Shown here piece after piece: positions 33,470 to 41,477 of a stretch of 55,869 nucleotides of DNA. Source of the stretch: an uncultured Pseudomonadales bacterium (GTDB taxonomy: Bacteria > Pseudomonadota > Gammaproteobacteria > Pseudomonadales > Azotimanducaceae); NCBI GenBank assembly GCA_937921865.1, contig CAKZWF010000090.1:1-55869 (forward strand), given 5' to 3'. Positions within the stretch are counted from its first letter, which is position 1. Each line of letters begins with the position of its first letter. The notes beneath the pieces are model-generated. The model was not told the origin of the DNA. It saw only the letters and a program-made list of their open reading frames with translations, and searched no databases. The translations under genes and the position numbers were made by a program.

Positions 33470-34452
33470 ACAGATTCCCGATCAGATAGCTCTGCAAGGA
33501 ATTCCCCCAGAGTGGCGAGTTCAGGGTAGGCGCCACACAACCGGGTCAGGCGTGCGAGCAGGGGGCTGATATAGCGCAGGTGGCTGGTCTTGTCGTCGCG
33601 CTGGGCCAGGCGGGCGAAAATGCCGATGGCTTTGAGTTGTCGCTGGACTGCGCAGAAATCCAGGTCCTGGCGGAATCTGTCCGCATTGTAGTCCTGTCCA
33701 TCAGGCGTTTTTCGGATGGCCAGGTATTGGGCACACCCGGCTGAAACGACTGATTCAGGAAACTGGTGATAGCAGTCGTGCAGCAACGACGCCATATCGT
33801 AGGCCGCGGGGCCTATCAACGCGTCCTGAAAATCGACTATGCCGAGTTTGCCGTCATCGGAGAACAGCAGGTTGCGGCAGTGGTAGTCCCGGTGCACACA
33901 ACACTGGGGTTGTTGGCCGGTCCTGTCGATTAACGCGTCGAAACTGGACTGCAGAGCGATCGGCAGCGACTGATTCAGCAATCCATCCAGAAACCACTGG
34001 CTGAATATTTCGAGTTCATCAGCAAATCTCTGCTCGGTGTAAGGCGTAATGGCTGGATCCCGCACCTGCTGCAATTGCACCAGTGCAGTAATAGCCGCGT
34101 TCACGGCCGCATCTTGTTGGCCCTGCTGATAGGCGGCTTCCAGATCCCGGTCTCCCAGGTCGGACATCAGGAACCAGCCTGAGCCGCGGTTTGATTCGAG
34201 CACTTCAGGGACCGGGAGCCCGGCATTAGCGAACACTCTGGCCAGGTGGCAGAACTGGTCGTTGTGTTCTTTGTCGGGGGGTGAATCCATTAGGATCCAG
34301 GTCGCGCTGCGTCCGGCAGCTCTGGTGGAACTGATCCGGTAGAAACTCCGGAAACTTGCCTCCGCGGCCAACGGTTCAACGGTCAGCGTTTCCGGATCGT
34401 CTGCCAGCACCTGGTGGAGCCAGTCGGTCAGGGGTGTCGAGAGTCTGTTCAC
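33457..34452 (-). CDS. amgK: Anomeric MurNAc/GlcNAc kinase AmgK
   Basis: AmgK phosphorylates MurNAc at the anomeric position to feed MurU. The 331-residue aminoglycoside-phosphotransferase-fold protein has ASFRSFYRI near the N-terminus (nucleotide loop), the catalytic loop CCVHRDYHCRNLLF, and the metal-binding IVDFQDALIGPAAYDMASLL. It begins at GTG; the only nearby ATG is out of frame. It is divergent from lptD with 93 bp between starts and overlaps murU, so the two are coupled. Confidence 0.9.
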   Translation of the reverse strand: MNRLSTPLTDWLHQVLADDPETLTVEPLAAEASFRSFYRISSTRAAGRSATWILMDSPPDKEHNDQFCHLARVFANAGLPVPEVLESNRGSGWFLMSDLGDRDLEAAYQQGQQDAAVNAAITALVQLQQVRDPAITPYTEQRFADELEIFSQWFLDGLLNQSLPIALQSSFDALIDRTGQQPQCCVHRDYHCRNLLFSDDGKLGIVDFQDALIGPAAYDMASLLHDCYHQFPESVVSAGCAQYLAIRKTPDGQDYNADRFRQDLDFCAVQRQLKAIGIFARLAQRDDKTSHLRYISPLLARLTRLCGAYPELATLGEFLAELSDRESVWQN

Positions 34453-34545
34453 CGCGGCATTGTATCCCGACCAGCGCTAAATTCGCTGCGATCCAGTTGT
34501 CACCGCTCAGGCGTGAGCGGGGTAATTCCTTTATCATGCGCCGCG

Positions 34546-36966
34546 ATGTCTATTCCTCTCCTACCGCGGAAAATGAACTGCCTGGCCGGCTTTCTACTCA
34601 GTTGGGCTGCGTTTGTCTCGAGCGCAGCAGAAACCGCAGCTCCAGCGCAGATCGCCGAACCCGAACCACCGCTGACCGCCCAGTTCTGGGTGCCGCGAGC
34701 CCAGCTCAGCGCGGCTGAACTGATTGGCCTGCCGGAGTACTGCGCCGGCACCTATCGCTGGCCTGAACTGCCCTACGCAGTTGGTGTCGATGATCGCGGC
34801 ATGGTGACGAATGCTGAAGCCCGATCGGCCGAATATCTAAGATCCGGCGATATCACCCTGACCGGTGATGTGGTGGTCCGTCGCGGTAACCGAACTCTGA
34901 AGGCCGATCGGATCAGTCTGAACCGAAACACCATGATCGGACGCGCCGATGCCGGGGTGCAGGTGGAAGAGGAGGCGTTTATTGCCCGTGGCGTATCCGG
35001 GGAAATGAATCTGAACACTTCAGCGTCGCAGATGGATAAGGCCCAGTTTCTTTACAAGGAACAGAACGAAAAGACCATTCGCGGCGAAGCCGAACAGGTA
35101 GCTCAGCTCGAAAATCGGGACCTGGAGGTCACGCGGGTGAACTTCACCAGCTGTGAGCCCGGCAATCAGACCTGGGAGATCTCGGCACGCAGCCTGACCA
35201 TTGAAGAGGATTCGATCTTCGGCACTGCTCGGGACGCTGTGCTGAGAATTGGCGATGTGCCCATTCTCTACACGCCCTATCTCAGCTTTCCCGTTTCCGA
35301 CGAACGCAAGTCCGGCTGGCTGTTTCCGGCGTTAGCCTATTCAGACAACGATGGCATGGACATCGCGATACCCTATTACCTGAATCTGGCTGAAAACTAC
35401 GACGCGACCATCATCCCGCGCTGGATTCAGGATAGAGGGCTGGGTGTTGAGACTGAATTCAGAACGCTGTCGAACTGGCAGGAAACCACTGTCAGCGGCG
35501 CCTTTCTGCCTGAAGATGACATTTACAACGGTATCTATGCGAAAGACGACTGGGACGATCTGGAAAGACAGGGCCTGGTCACCGGAGACTTCGATCCTGC
35601 GGATCGCTGGCTGCTGGCGATGGACCATCGCGGACGGATTGGCCGGGTCAGGACTGTGGTGGATTATACGGCGGTCAGCGATCGGGACTATTTTCGTGAT
35701 CTCGGCACCACGCTGAAGATATCCAGTCAGCGGGAGCTCGAGCGGCGGGGCGAAGCGCTGATGGACGTGGGTAACCTGTCGCTGCGTCTGTGGGCCCAGC
35801 GTTTTGACCGGACCGACGATATACCTCGGGACGATTATCAGAGGCTGCCGGAGCTCGCTGCCAACTATCGCAGTGAACTGCCGGGTCCCTTTGAGTTTTC
35901 ACTGGGCGCAACCGCATCGCGCTGGGATCGCGACAATGAAGACCTGATCGGGCTGGAGAAGGTGGTAGGTAATCGCTACCACGTTGATCCCCGGGTGAGC
36001 CTGCCTTTCTATCGGACCTGGGGTTTCTTCAAGGCCACCGCGGGTTATCGCTATACCCAATATGATCTGGATGATACTGAAGGACTGTTTGATGATGAAC
36101 CGGATCGATCCATCGGGCTTGGCAGTGTCGATACCGGTCTGTACTTCGATCGCGATCTGAGTTGGTTTGATACTCCCCTGGTGCAGACCCTCGAGCCCAG
36201 ACTCTTTTATCTGTACCAGGAAAATGAAGATCAGTCCGAACTGCCGAGATTTGATGTCAGTCAACTGACCTTCCAGTTTAATCAGTTGTTCCGGGACAAC
36301 AGATTTGCCGGGCTGGATCGCATTGGCGACGCCAATCAGCTTTCCACCGCAGTGACCAGCCGATTCCTGAAGCCTTCCACCGGTCGGGAAGTTTTTCGCG
36401 CCAGCGTCGGCACGATCGTCTATTTCGAAGATCGGGAAGTGACCATTGTCGGAAACCCGACCGATGATGACCGGGAGGATACCTCTCAGATTGCCGCGGA
36501 GCTGGCGGCAACCTTCGGCAACTGGCGGTTGACCGGATCGATGCTCTACGACCCTCACGACAGCGATGTGGATGAAGGAGGCGGCTTTCTTCAATACCGG
36601 ACAGACAATGATCATATCTTCAATGTCGGCTATCGCTACAGGAGTGATGATGACGTTGACCAGACCGACGTTTCTTTCATCTGGCCGGTATCGACTCGCT
36701 ACTCGCTGATTGGCCGCTGGAACTATGATGTTGAGAGCGGTCGAACCATTGAGGGCCTGGGTGGAATCGAGTACAACAACTGCTGCTGGCAGGTGCGGGT
36801 AGTCGGCCGCCGCTTCATAGACAGTCCCTCAGCTCGGGAAATTGTTGATACCGAGGCTGAAATTGGCGCTTTTGTGCAGGTTGTGTTTAAAGGGCTCGCC
36901 GGAGTTGGAACCAAAATTGAATCGCTGCTGGAGAAGAGCGTGCGCGGTTATCGTTCGGAGAAGTAG
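34546..36966 (+). CDS. lptD: LPS-assembly outer-membrane protein LptD
   Basis: LptD is the beta-barrel that inserts LPS into the outer leaflet, working with LptE. From 34546 it has 806 residues: a signal peptide (n-region with Arg-Lys, then CLAGFLLSWAAFVSSA), an OstA/LptA-like jellyroll (about 90-230, GDITLTGDVVVRRGNRTLKA), and a C-terminal barrel. Four Cys expected for the two long-range disulfides are present: one in EYCAGTYR, one in FTSCEPGN and the pair in NNCCWQ. The in-frame extension to 34414 is rejected, and an ATG at 34573 is possible but lacks the charged n-region. surA follows after 27 nt. Confidence 0.95.
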   Translation: MSIPLLPRKMNCLAGFLLSWAAFVSSAAETAAPAQIAEPEPPLTAQFWVPRAQLSAAELIGLPEYCAGTYRWPELPYAVGVDDRGMVTNAEARSAEYLRSGDITLTGDVVVRRGNRTLKADRISLNRNTMIGRADAGVQVEEEAFIARGVSGEMNLNTSASQMDKAQFLYKEQNEKTIRGEAEQVAQLENRDLEVTRVNFTSCEPGNQTWEISARSLTIEEDSIFGTARDAVLRIGDVPILYTPYLSFPVSDERKSGWLFPALAYSDNDGMDIAIPYYLNLAENYDATIIPRWIQDRGLGVETEFRTLSNWQETTVSGAFLPEDDIYNGIYAKDDWDDLERQGLVTGDFDPADRWLLAMDHRGRIGRVRTVVDYTAVSDRDYFRDLGTTLKISSQRELERRGEALMDVGNLSLRLWAQRFDRTDDIPRDDYQRLPELAANYRSELPGPFEFSLGATASRWDRDNEDLIGLEKVVGNRYHVDPRVSLPFYRTWGFFKATAGYRYTQYDLDDTEGLFDDEPDRSIGLGSVDTGLYFDRDLSWFDTPLVQTLEPRLFYLYQENEDQSELPRFDVSQLTFQFNQLFRDNRFAGLDRIGDANQLSTAVTSRFLKPSTGREVFRASVGTIVYFEDREVTIVGNPTDDDREDTSQIAAELAATFGNWRLTGSMLYDPHDSDVDEGGGFLQYRTDNDHIFNVGYRYRSDDDVDQTDVSFIWPVSTRYSLIGRWNYDVESGRTIEGLGGIEYNNCCWQVRVVGRRFIDSPSAREIVDTEAEIGAFVQVVFKGLAGVGTKIESLLEKSVRGYRSEK

Positions 36967-36993
36967 ACGGCTGTGACTGGAGATGACAGACAG

Positions 36994-38286
36994 ATGAGAG
37001 GCTTTTCGGTTACTGCATGCCTGATGGCGTTGCTGCTGTGGTGCCAAGCTGGCTGGGTGCAGGCGGAATATCAGGAAATTGATGCCATTGCCGCCGTTGT
37101 CGAAGAAGACGTGATTCTCTTCTCAGAGCTGCTGGAGCGGTTGCGCCTCGTCCAGGAGCAGATCACTGCATCCGGCGCTCAGATGCCGCCGCAGAATGTG
37201 CTGCTGAGTCAGATCATGGAGCGCCTGATTATCGAAAACCTGCAGCTCCAGGAAGCCGAACGGCGCGGTGTGACGGTGGATGATGAGACGCTCACGCGCG
37301 CGGTCAGCGAATTTGCTAGTGACAACGGCATGGAGCTCGAGCAGTTCGCCCAGCGACTGACCTCCGAGGGGCGTAACTACATTGAATTCCGTGAGCAGAT
37401 CCGCAAGGAAATGATGATGCAGCGGCTGCAGCGGGGCATCGTTAATCGCCGGGTCGCGATCAGTGATCAGGAGATCAACGATCTGCTCAACTCACCTTAT
37501 TACAGTGAATTGCTCTCAGATGAATTTCGGGTTGGACATATTCTGCTGGCGCTTGCGGACGACGCGGACGACGATACCATCGCCAGGGCACAGGCTGAGG
37601 CAGACATCATCGTTGACCAGCTGCGTCAGGGTGACGATTTTGCGCAGATGGCCATCGCCACATCAGCAGGATCTCGCGCGCTTGAAGGTGGTGATCTGGG
37701 CTGGCGTAAAGCCCCGGCGTTGCCCAGCCTGTTTGCAGAGCAGGTGGTGCAGCTGGAAGTGGGCGAAGTAGCGGATCCCATTCTCAGCGGCAGCGGTATT
37801 CATATTGTAAAACTGCTCGATCAACGTGGTGCCGGTGTCCAGACCGAACAACAGACGCTGCTTCGTCACATTCTGGTGATGCCCTCTGAAATCCGTACCA
37901 ACGACGAGACCGCAGCGCTGGCAGATGACCTGTACCGTCAGCTGCTGGACGGTGCGGATTTTGCCGAGATGGCCATTGAATATTCGGAAGATCCGGGCAG
38001 TGCACTCAATGGCGGTGATCTCGGCTGGACGTCGGGAACAGAGTTCGTGCCCGCGTTCCAGACAGCCATGGCAGCAACGGCTACCGGAGAAATCAGCCCG
38101 CCTTTTGAGTCCCAATATGGCTGGCATATTCTGGAGGTTCAGGAGCGTCGTGAACAGGATATGAGCCAGGAAGCCCGTCGTAACATGGCGATGCAGATTC
38201 TGCATGGCAGGCGGTTCGAAGAAGAGCTCGAAAAATGGGTCAAAGAGCTTCGAGACGAAGCTTTTGTCGAAGTCCGACTCAATTAA
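36994..38286 (+). CDS. surA: Periplasmic chaperone / peptidyl-prolyl isomerase SurA
   Basis: SurA escorts outer-membrane proteins, including LptD, across the periplasm. The 430-residue protein has a signal peptide (cleaved after WVQA), an N-terminal chaperone domain (about 22-170), two parvulin domains (RVGHILLALAD... and LLRHILVMPSE..., each with the GGDLGW loop), and a C-terminal helix. GGAGATG stands 9 nt before the ATG at 36994; an in-frame GTG seven codons earlier is possible. Position between lptD and pdxA is the classical order. Confidence 0.95.
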   Translation: MRGFSVTACLMALLLWCQAGWVQAEYQEIDAIAAVVEEDVILFSELLERLRLVQEQITASGAQMPPQNVLLSQIMERLIIENLQLQEAERRGVTVDDETLTRAVSEFASDNGMELEQFAQRLTSEGRNYIEFREQIRKEMMMQRLQRGIVNRRVAISDQEINDLLNSPYYSELLSDEFRVGHILLALADDADDDTIARAQAEADIIVDQLRQGDDFAQMAIATSAGSRALEGGDLGWRKAPALPSLFAEQVVQLEVGEVADPILSGSGIHIVKLLDQRGAGVQTEQQTLLRHILVMPSEIRTNDETAALADDLYRQLLDGADFAEMAIEYSEDPGSALNGGDLGWTSGTEFVPAFQTAMAATATGEISPPFESQYGWHILEVQERREQDMSQEARRNMAMQILHGRRFEEELEKWVKELRDEAFVEVRLN

Positions 38287-39274
38287 GATCGCAATAACAC
38301 CCGGCGAACCGGCCGGGGTAGGTGGCGATCTGCTCGTCACTCTGGCTCAGCAGGCACGCCAACAGCGCTGGATCGCTATTGCTGATCGTGACGAGCTGGC
38401 TTTGGTCGCACAACGTTTATCTCTGCCCCTGTTGTTGAATGAAGAGCTGGATTCTCCGAGTTGTGCAGGAGGCACTCTGACGGTGCGACATGTTGCCGTG
38501 AATGAAGCCGTCGTCCCTGGGGAACTCAACGCTGCTAATGCGCCTTACGTGCTGGAGACTCTGAAAATCGCTGCAGATGGGGCTTTGCGAGATGATTTTC
38601 AGGCTCTGGTCACTGGACCCGTGCAGAAGTCGATAATCAATGATTACGGCATCCCATTCAGCGGACACACCGAGTTCTTCCGCGACCGCGCTGGTGTTGA
38701 TGATGTGCTGATGATGCTGGTGGCCGGCACGATGCGGGTAGCGCTGGTGACGACCCACCTGCCGCTACGGGAAGTACCGGACGCAATTACGCCAGAACTG
38801 CTGGAGCGCCGGTTGCGATTGTTGTTGTCCGGTCTGTCCACGCGTTTTCGGATTGAACGGCCGCGAGTGCTGGTGGCTGGTCTGAATCCTCATGCCGGAG
38901 AAGGCGGTCACCTGGGCCGAGAGGAAATCGAAGTCATCACCCCGGTTTGTGAGAAGCTTCGCGCCCAGGGAGTTGACCTGGTTGGTCCTCTGCCTGCGGA
39001 TACGCTGTTTACGCCGCGCTGGCTGGATACCGCGGATGCGGTGCTGGCAATGTTTCACGATCAGGGGTTGCCTGTGCTCAAGCACCATGGATTCGGAGAA
39101 GCTGTGAATGTGACTCTGGGTCTGCCCTACATCAGAACATCTGTAGATCATGGGACCGCATTGGATCTTGCCGGGAGTGGGCGTGCGGAGGCGGGAAGTC
39201 TCGCTGCAGCGCTTCAGCTGGCGGCGCAACTATGCGCTATGTCTTCGCGTTCTGATGGTCGCGCCAGCTCATGA
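38264..39274 (+). CDS. pdxA: 4-hydroxythreonine-4-phosphate dehydrogenase
   Basis: PdxA oxidises 4-phosphohydroxythreonine in pyridoxal-5'-phosphate synthesis. The enzyme has KIAITPGEPAGVGGDLLV at the N-terminus, FSGHTEFF, LVTTHLPLREV, VAGLNPHAGEGGHLGREE and the metal-binding AMFHDQGLPVLKHHGFGEAVN. No ATG precedes the conserved start. A TTG at 38264, inside the last codons of surA and preceded by GAGACGAAG, gives 336 residues, close to the family's 330. An upstream ATG at 38204 would overlap surA by 83 nt. The stop overlaps rsmA by 4 nt. Confidence 0.93.
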   Translation: MSKSDSIKIAITPGEPAGVGGDLLVTLAQQARQQRWIAIADRDELALVAQRLSLPLLLNEELDSPSCAGGTLTVRHVAVNEAVVPGELNAANAPYVLETLKIAADGALRDDFQALVTGPVQKSIINDYGIPFSGHTEFFRDRAGVDDVLMMLVAGTMRVALVTTHLPLREVPDAITPELLERRLRLLLSGLSTRFRIERPRVLVAGLNPHAGEGGHLGREEIEVITPVCEKLRAQGVDLVGPLPADTLFTPRWLDTADAVLAMFHDQGLPVLKHHGFGEAVNVTLGLPYIRTSVDHGTALDLAGSGRAEAGSLAAALQLAAQLCAMSSRSDGRASS

Positions 39275-40074
39275 GAGCGCGGAAACGGTTTGGACAACAC
39301 TTTCTGACCGATTCCAGCGTTCTCGACCGAATTGTCGCAGCAGTCAATCTGCGCGGCGACGATAAGCTGCTGGAGATCGGTCCTGGTCACGCAGCACTCA
39401 CTGAATTGTTGTATCCGCAGGCGGGCAGCATGATTGTGGTGGAGATAGATCGAGACCTCATTGCGATGCTGCGGGCCCGATTCAGTGAGCTTGAAGTGGT
39501 GAATGCAGATATCCTCAAGGTCGATCTGGACGAAGTCCTGCACGGGTCGGACTGGCGGCTGGTGGGTAATCTGCCGTACAACATTTCCTCGCCGCTGCTG
39601 GCCAAACTTTATGGCCATCTCGAGCGCATCCGGGACATGCACTTCATGTTTCAGCGGGAACTTTCTGAGCGTCTAGCGGCGCAGCCCGGCACCAAAGACT
39701 GGGGCCGTTTGAGCGTGCTGACCCAGTATTTCTGCCATGTGCAGCCGCTGTTTGATGTGCCTCCGGAAGCCTTCAGTCCGCCACCGAAGGTTGAATCTCA
39801 GGTGATCAGGCTGTGGCCGCGTGTTGAACGACGACCTGTTGATCAACAGATATTGGCGCTGGTACTCAGGACGGGGTTTTCTGCCCGCCGCAAGCGGCTC
39901 AGCAATGCGTTAAAATCTCTGTCACTTGACTGGGACGCGCTTGAAGCGCTTGGGATCAGTCCTTCGCAACGACCGGATCAACTGAGTGTTGACGACTACG
40001 TGAATATTGCCTGTGCGGTCGAGCAGGCGGCTGGCCAGCAGCAGGGCGCATCTGAAGGTCATCCCAACGATTAA
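39271..40074 (+). CDS. rsmA: 16S rRNA dimethyladenosine transferase
   Basis: RsmA (KsgA) dimethylates two adjacent adenosines near the 3' end of 16S rRNA during small-subunit maturation. The 267-residue enzyme has RKRFGQHFLTD, SAM motif LLEIGPGHAALTELL, EIDRDLIAML, the NADILKVDL step, and the catalytic NLPYNISSPLL (NLPY). The C-terminal domain includes FSARRKRLSNALKSL. It is coupled to pdxA by an ATGA overlap. Confidence 0.97.
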   Translation: MRARKRFGQHFLTDSSVLDRIVAAVNLRGDDKLLEIGPGHAALTELLYPQAGSMIVVEIDRDLIAMLRARFSELEVVNADILKVDLDEVLHGSDWRLVGNLPYNISSPLLAKLYGHLERIRDMHFMFQRELSERLAAQPGTKDWGRLSVLTQYFCHVQPLFDVPPEAFSPPPKVESQVIRLWPRVERRPVDQQILALVLRTGFSARRKRLSNALKSLSLDWDALEALGISPSQRPDQLSVDDYVNIACAVEQAAGQQQGASEGHPND

Positions 40075-40096
40075 CTGCAGGCGGATCGGATCAAAT

Positions 40097-40468
40097 ATGG
40101 AACCAGCAATTACCATCAGCACCGAGACACGGTTTATCGACAAAGAGTCGAACGCTGAACAGTCCCGCTTTGTGTTCGCTTATACGATTGTGATCGAAAA
40201 CTCAGGAACTCAGCCTGCGAAGCTGCTGAACCGTCACTGGCACATCACCGATGCGCAGGGTGATGTGCAGGAAGTGCAGGGACCGGGGGTGGTTGGCCAG
40301 CAACCCAGGCTGGAGCCGGGTGAGAGCTTTCGCTACACCAGTGCAGCGGTGCTCACTACGCCGGTAGGCAGCATGCACGGACACTACGAGTTTGTGGATG
40401 ATGAAGGTGAGCGTTTCCTCGCTCCGATCCAGGCATTTTCTTTGTCCGTGCCGAACCTGGTGCACTGA
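40097..40468 (+). CDS. apaG: ApaG, Co2+/Mg2+ efflux-associated fibronectin-like protein
   Basis: The 123-residue all-beta ApaG domain shows the family sequence FAYTIVIENSGTQPAKLLNRHWHITDAQGDVQEVQGPGVVGQQP and then GSMHGHYEFVDDEG near the end. Its function is unsettled; the gene was linked to cobalt resistance and the fold binds small ligands. From 40097 the length is normal; the longer frame overlaps rsmA and is not conserved. It lies 22 nt after rsmA and 4 nt before apaH. Confidence 0.95.
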   Translation: MEPAITISTETRFIDKESNAEQSRFVFAYTIVIENSGTQPAKLLNRHWHITDAQGDVQEVQGPGVVGQQPRLEPGESFRYTSAAVLTTPVGSMHGHYEFVDDEGERFLAPIQAFSLSVPNLVH

Positions 40469-40472
40469 CTCG

Positions 40473-41288
40473 GTGGCAACTTATGCAATAGGTGATGTTC
40501 AGGGCTGTTATCAGGAACTCCGCGAGCTTCTTGAGAAGCTGGTCTTCAATCCGAAAAAAGATCAGCTGTGGTTGCTTGGTGACCTGATTAATCGAGGACC
40601 AGAAAATCTGGAGGTGGTTCGTTACATCATGTCGTTGGGGTCGTCGGCGTGCACAGTGCTGGGTAACCACGATCTGCACTTTTTGGCCATCGTGCTGGGT
40701 GGGCACCGACTCAATAAGTCCGACACCTTTAATGATGTGCTTGAAGCATCAGACGTAGACCAAATTGTTGACTGGTACTGTCAGCAACCGCTGCTGATGA
40801 AAGACGAAAACCTTGGATTTGTCATGGCTCATGCCGGGGTTCCGCATCTATGGGATCTTGCCCAAGCCGTCGAGCTGGCGGGCGAAGTTGAAACGGTTAT
40901 TCGTGGTAAACGACGCAGCGAGTATTTTCGTGACATGTATGGTAATGAACCGGCGCGCTGGTCTGACCGCCTCAAAGGTATGGACCGTCTTCGCTCCATC
41001 ACCAACTACTTCACGCGTATGCGCCTGATGAAACCCGATGGAACACTGGAATTTGCCCACAAAGGTGCGTTGTCGGAAGCGCCAGATGACTGCGTGCCGT
41101 GGTATCAGTTGCGGGCAGAATATCCCCTTGAGTTGACTACCTTGTTCGGACACTGGGCAGCCCTTGAAGGGGAAACCGGATACGAGGGTGTGCTGGCGCT
41201 GGACACCGGCTGCGTCTGGGGCAGGGATCTGACCGCATTGTGTCTTCAGTCTGGCGAATACACCCGCGTAGCCGCTCAGCGGCTCTGA
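40473..41288 (+). CDS. apaH: Bis(5'-nucleosyl)-tetraphosphatase, symmetrical
   Basis: ApaH splits Ap4A into two ADP and also removes Np4 caps from RNA. The 271-residue metallophosphatase has YAIGDVQGCYQELRELL, WLLGDLINRGPENLEVV, VLGNHDLHFL, VMAHAGVPHLW and FGHWAALEG, which carry all metal ligands. It starts at GTG, since the only ATGs upstream lie inside apaG in an overlapping frame. It closes the lptD-surA-pdxA-rsmA-apaG-apaH run. In Pseudomonas glpE comes next; here there is no glpE. Confidence 0.96.
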   Translation: MATYAIGDVQGCYQELRELLEKLVFNPKKDQLWLLGDLINRGPENLEVVRYIMSLGSSACTVLGNHDLHFLAIVLGGHRLNKSDTFNDVLEASDVDQIVDWYCQQPLLMKDENLGFVMAHAGVPHLWDLAQAVELAGEVETVIRGKRRSEYFRDMYGNEPARWSDRLKGMDRLRSITNYFTRMRLMKPDGTLEFAHKGALSEAPDDCVPWYQLRAEYPLELTTLFGHWAALEGETGYEGVLALDTGCVWGRDLTALCLQSGEYTRVAAQRL

Positions 41289-41347
41289 TTCCACGGTCTT
41301 TTTTCGTCCATTGTTGGACAACTTCGAGCATCAATCCGCTCATAGCA

Positions 41348-41440
41348 TAGAAACTACCGTTCAGCCAATTTCTCAACCCGTCTTCTTGCGAAACTGTGAT
41401 CCAGTTCTACGATCAAAAGTATATGCGTTAGTAGTTTCTA
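41348..41440. repeat. Separated 10-bp inverted repeat upstream of yeaG
   Basis: TAGAAACTAC (41348-41357) and GTAGTTTCTA (41431-41440) are exact inverted copies 73 nt apart in the 189-bp gap between apaH and yeaG; the right copy ends 37 nt before the yeaG start. The interval between is AT-rich for the window. This spacing fits a pair of operators or a long hairpin. No sigma-54 consensus was found. Confidence 0.4.
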
Positions 41441-41477
41441 CTCCGTGCATACCGCAATCAGCGAAGGAGAGCTGGCC

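Noticed and set aside
35899..36615. 238-codon minus-strand ORF antisense to lptD
   Set aside because: Shadow of the LptD barrel; no start signal or domain.
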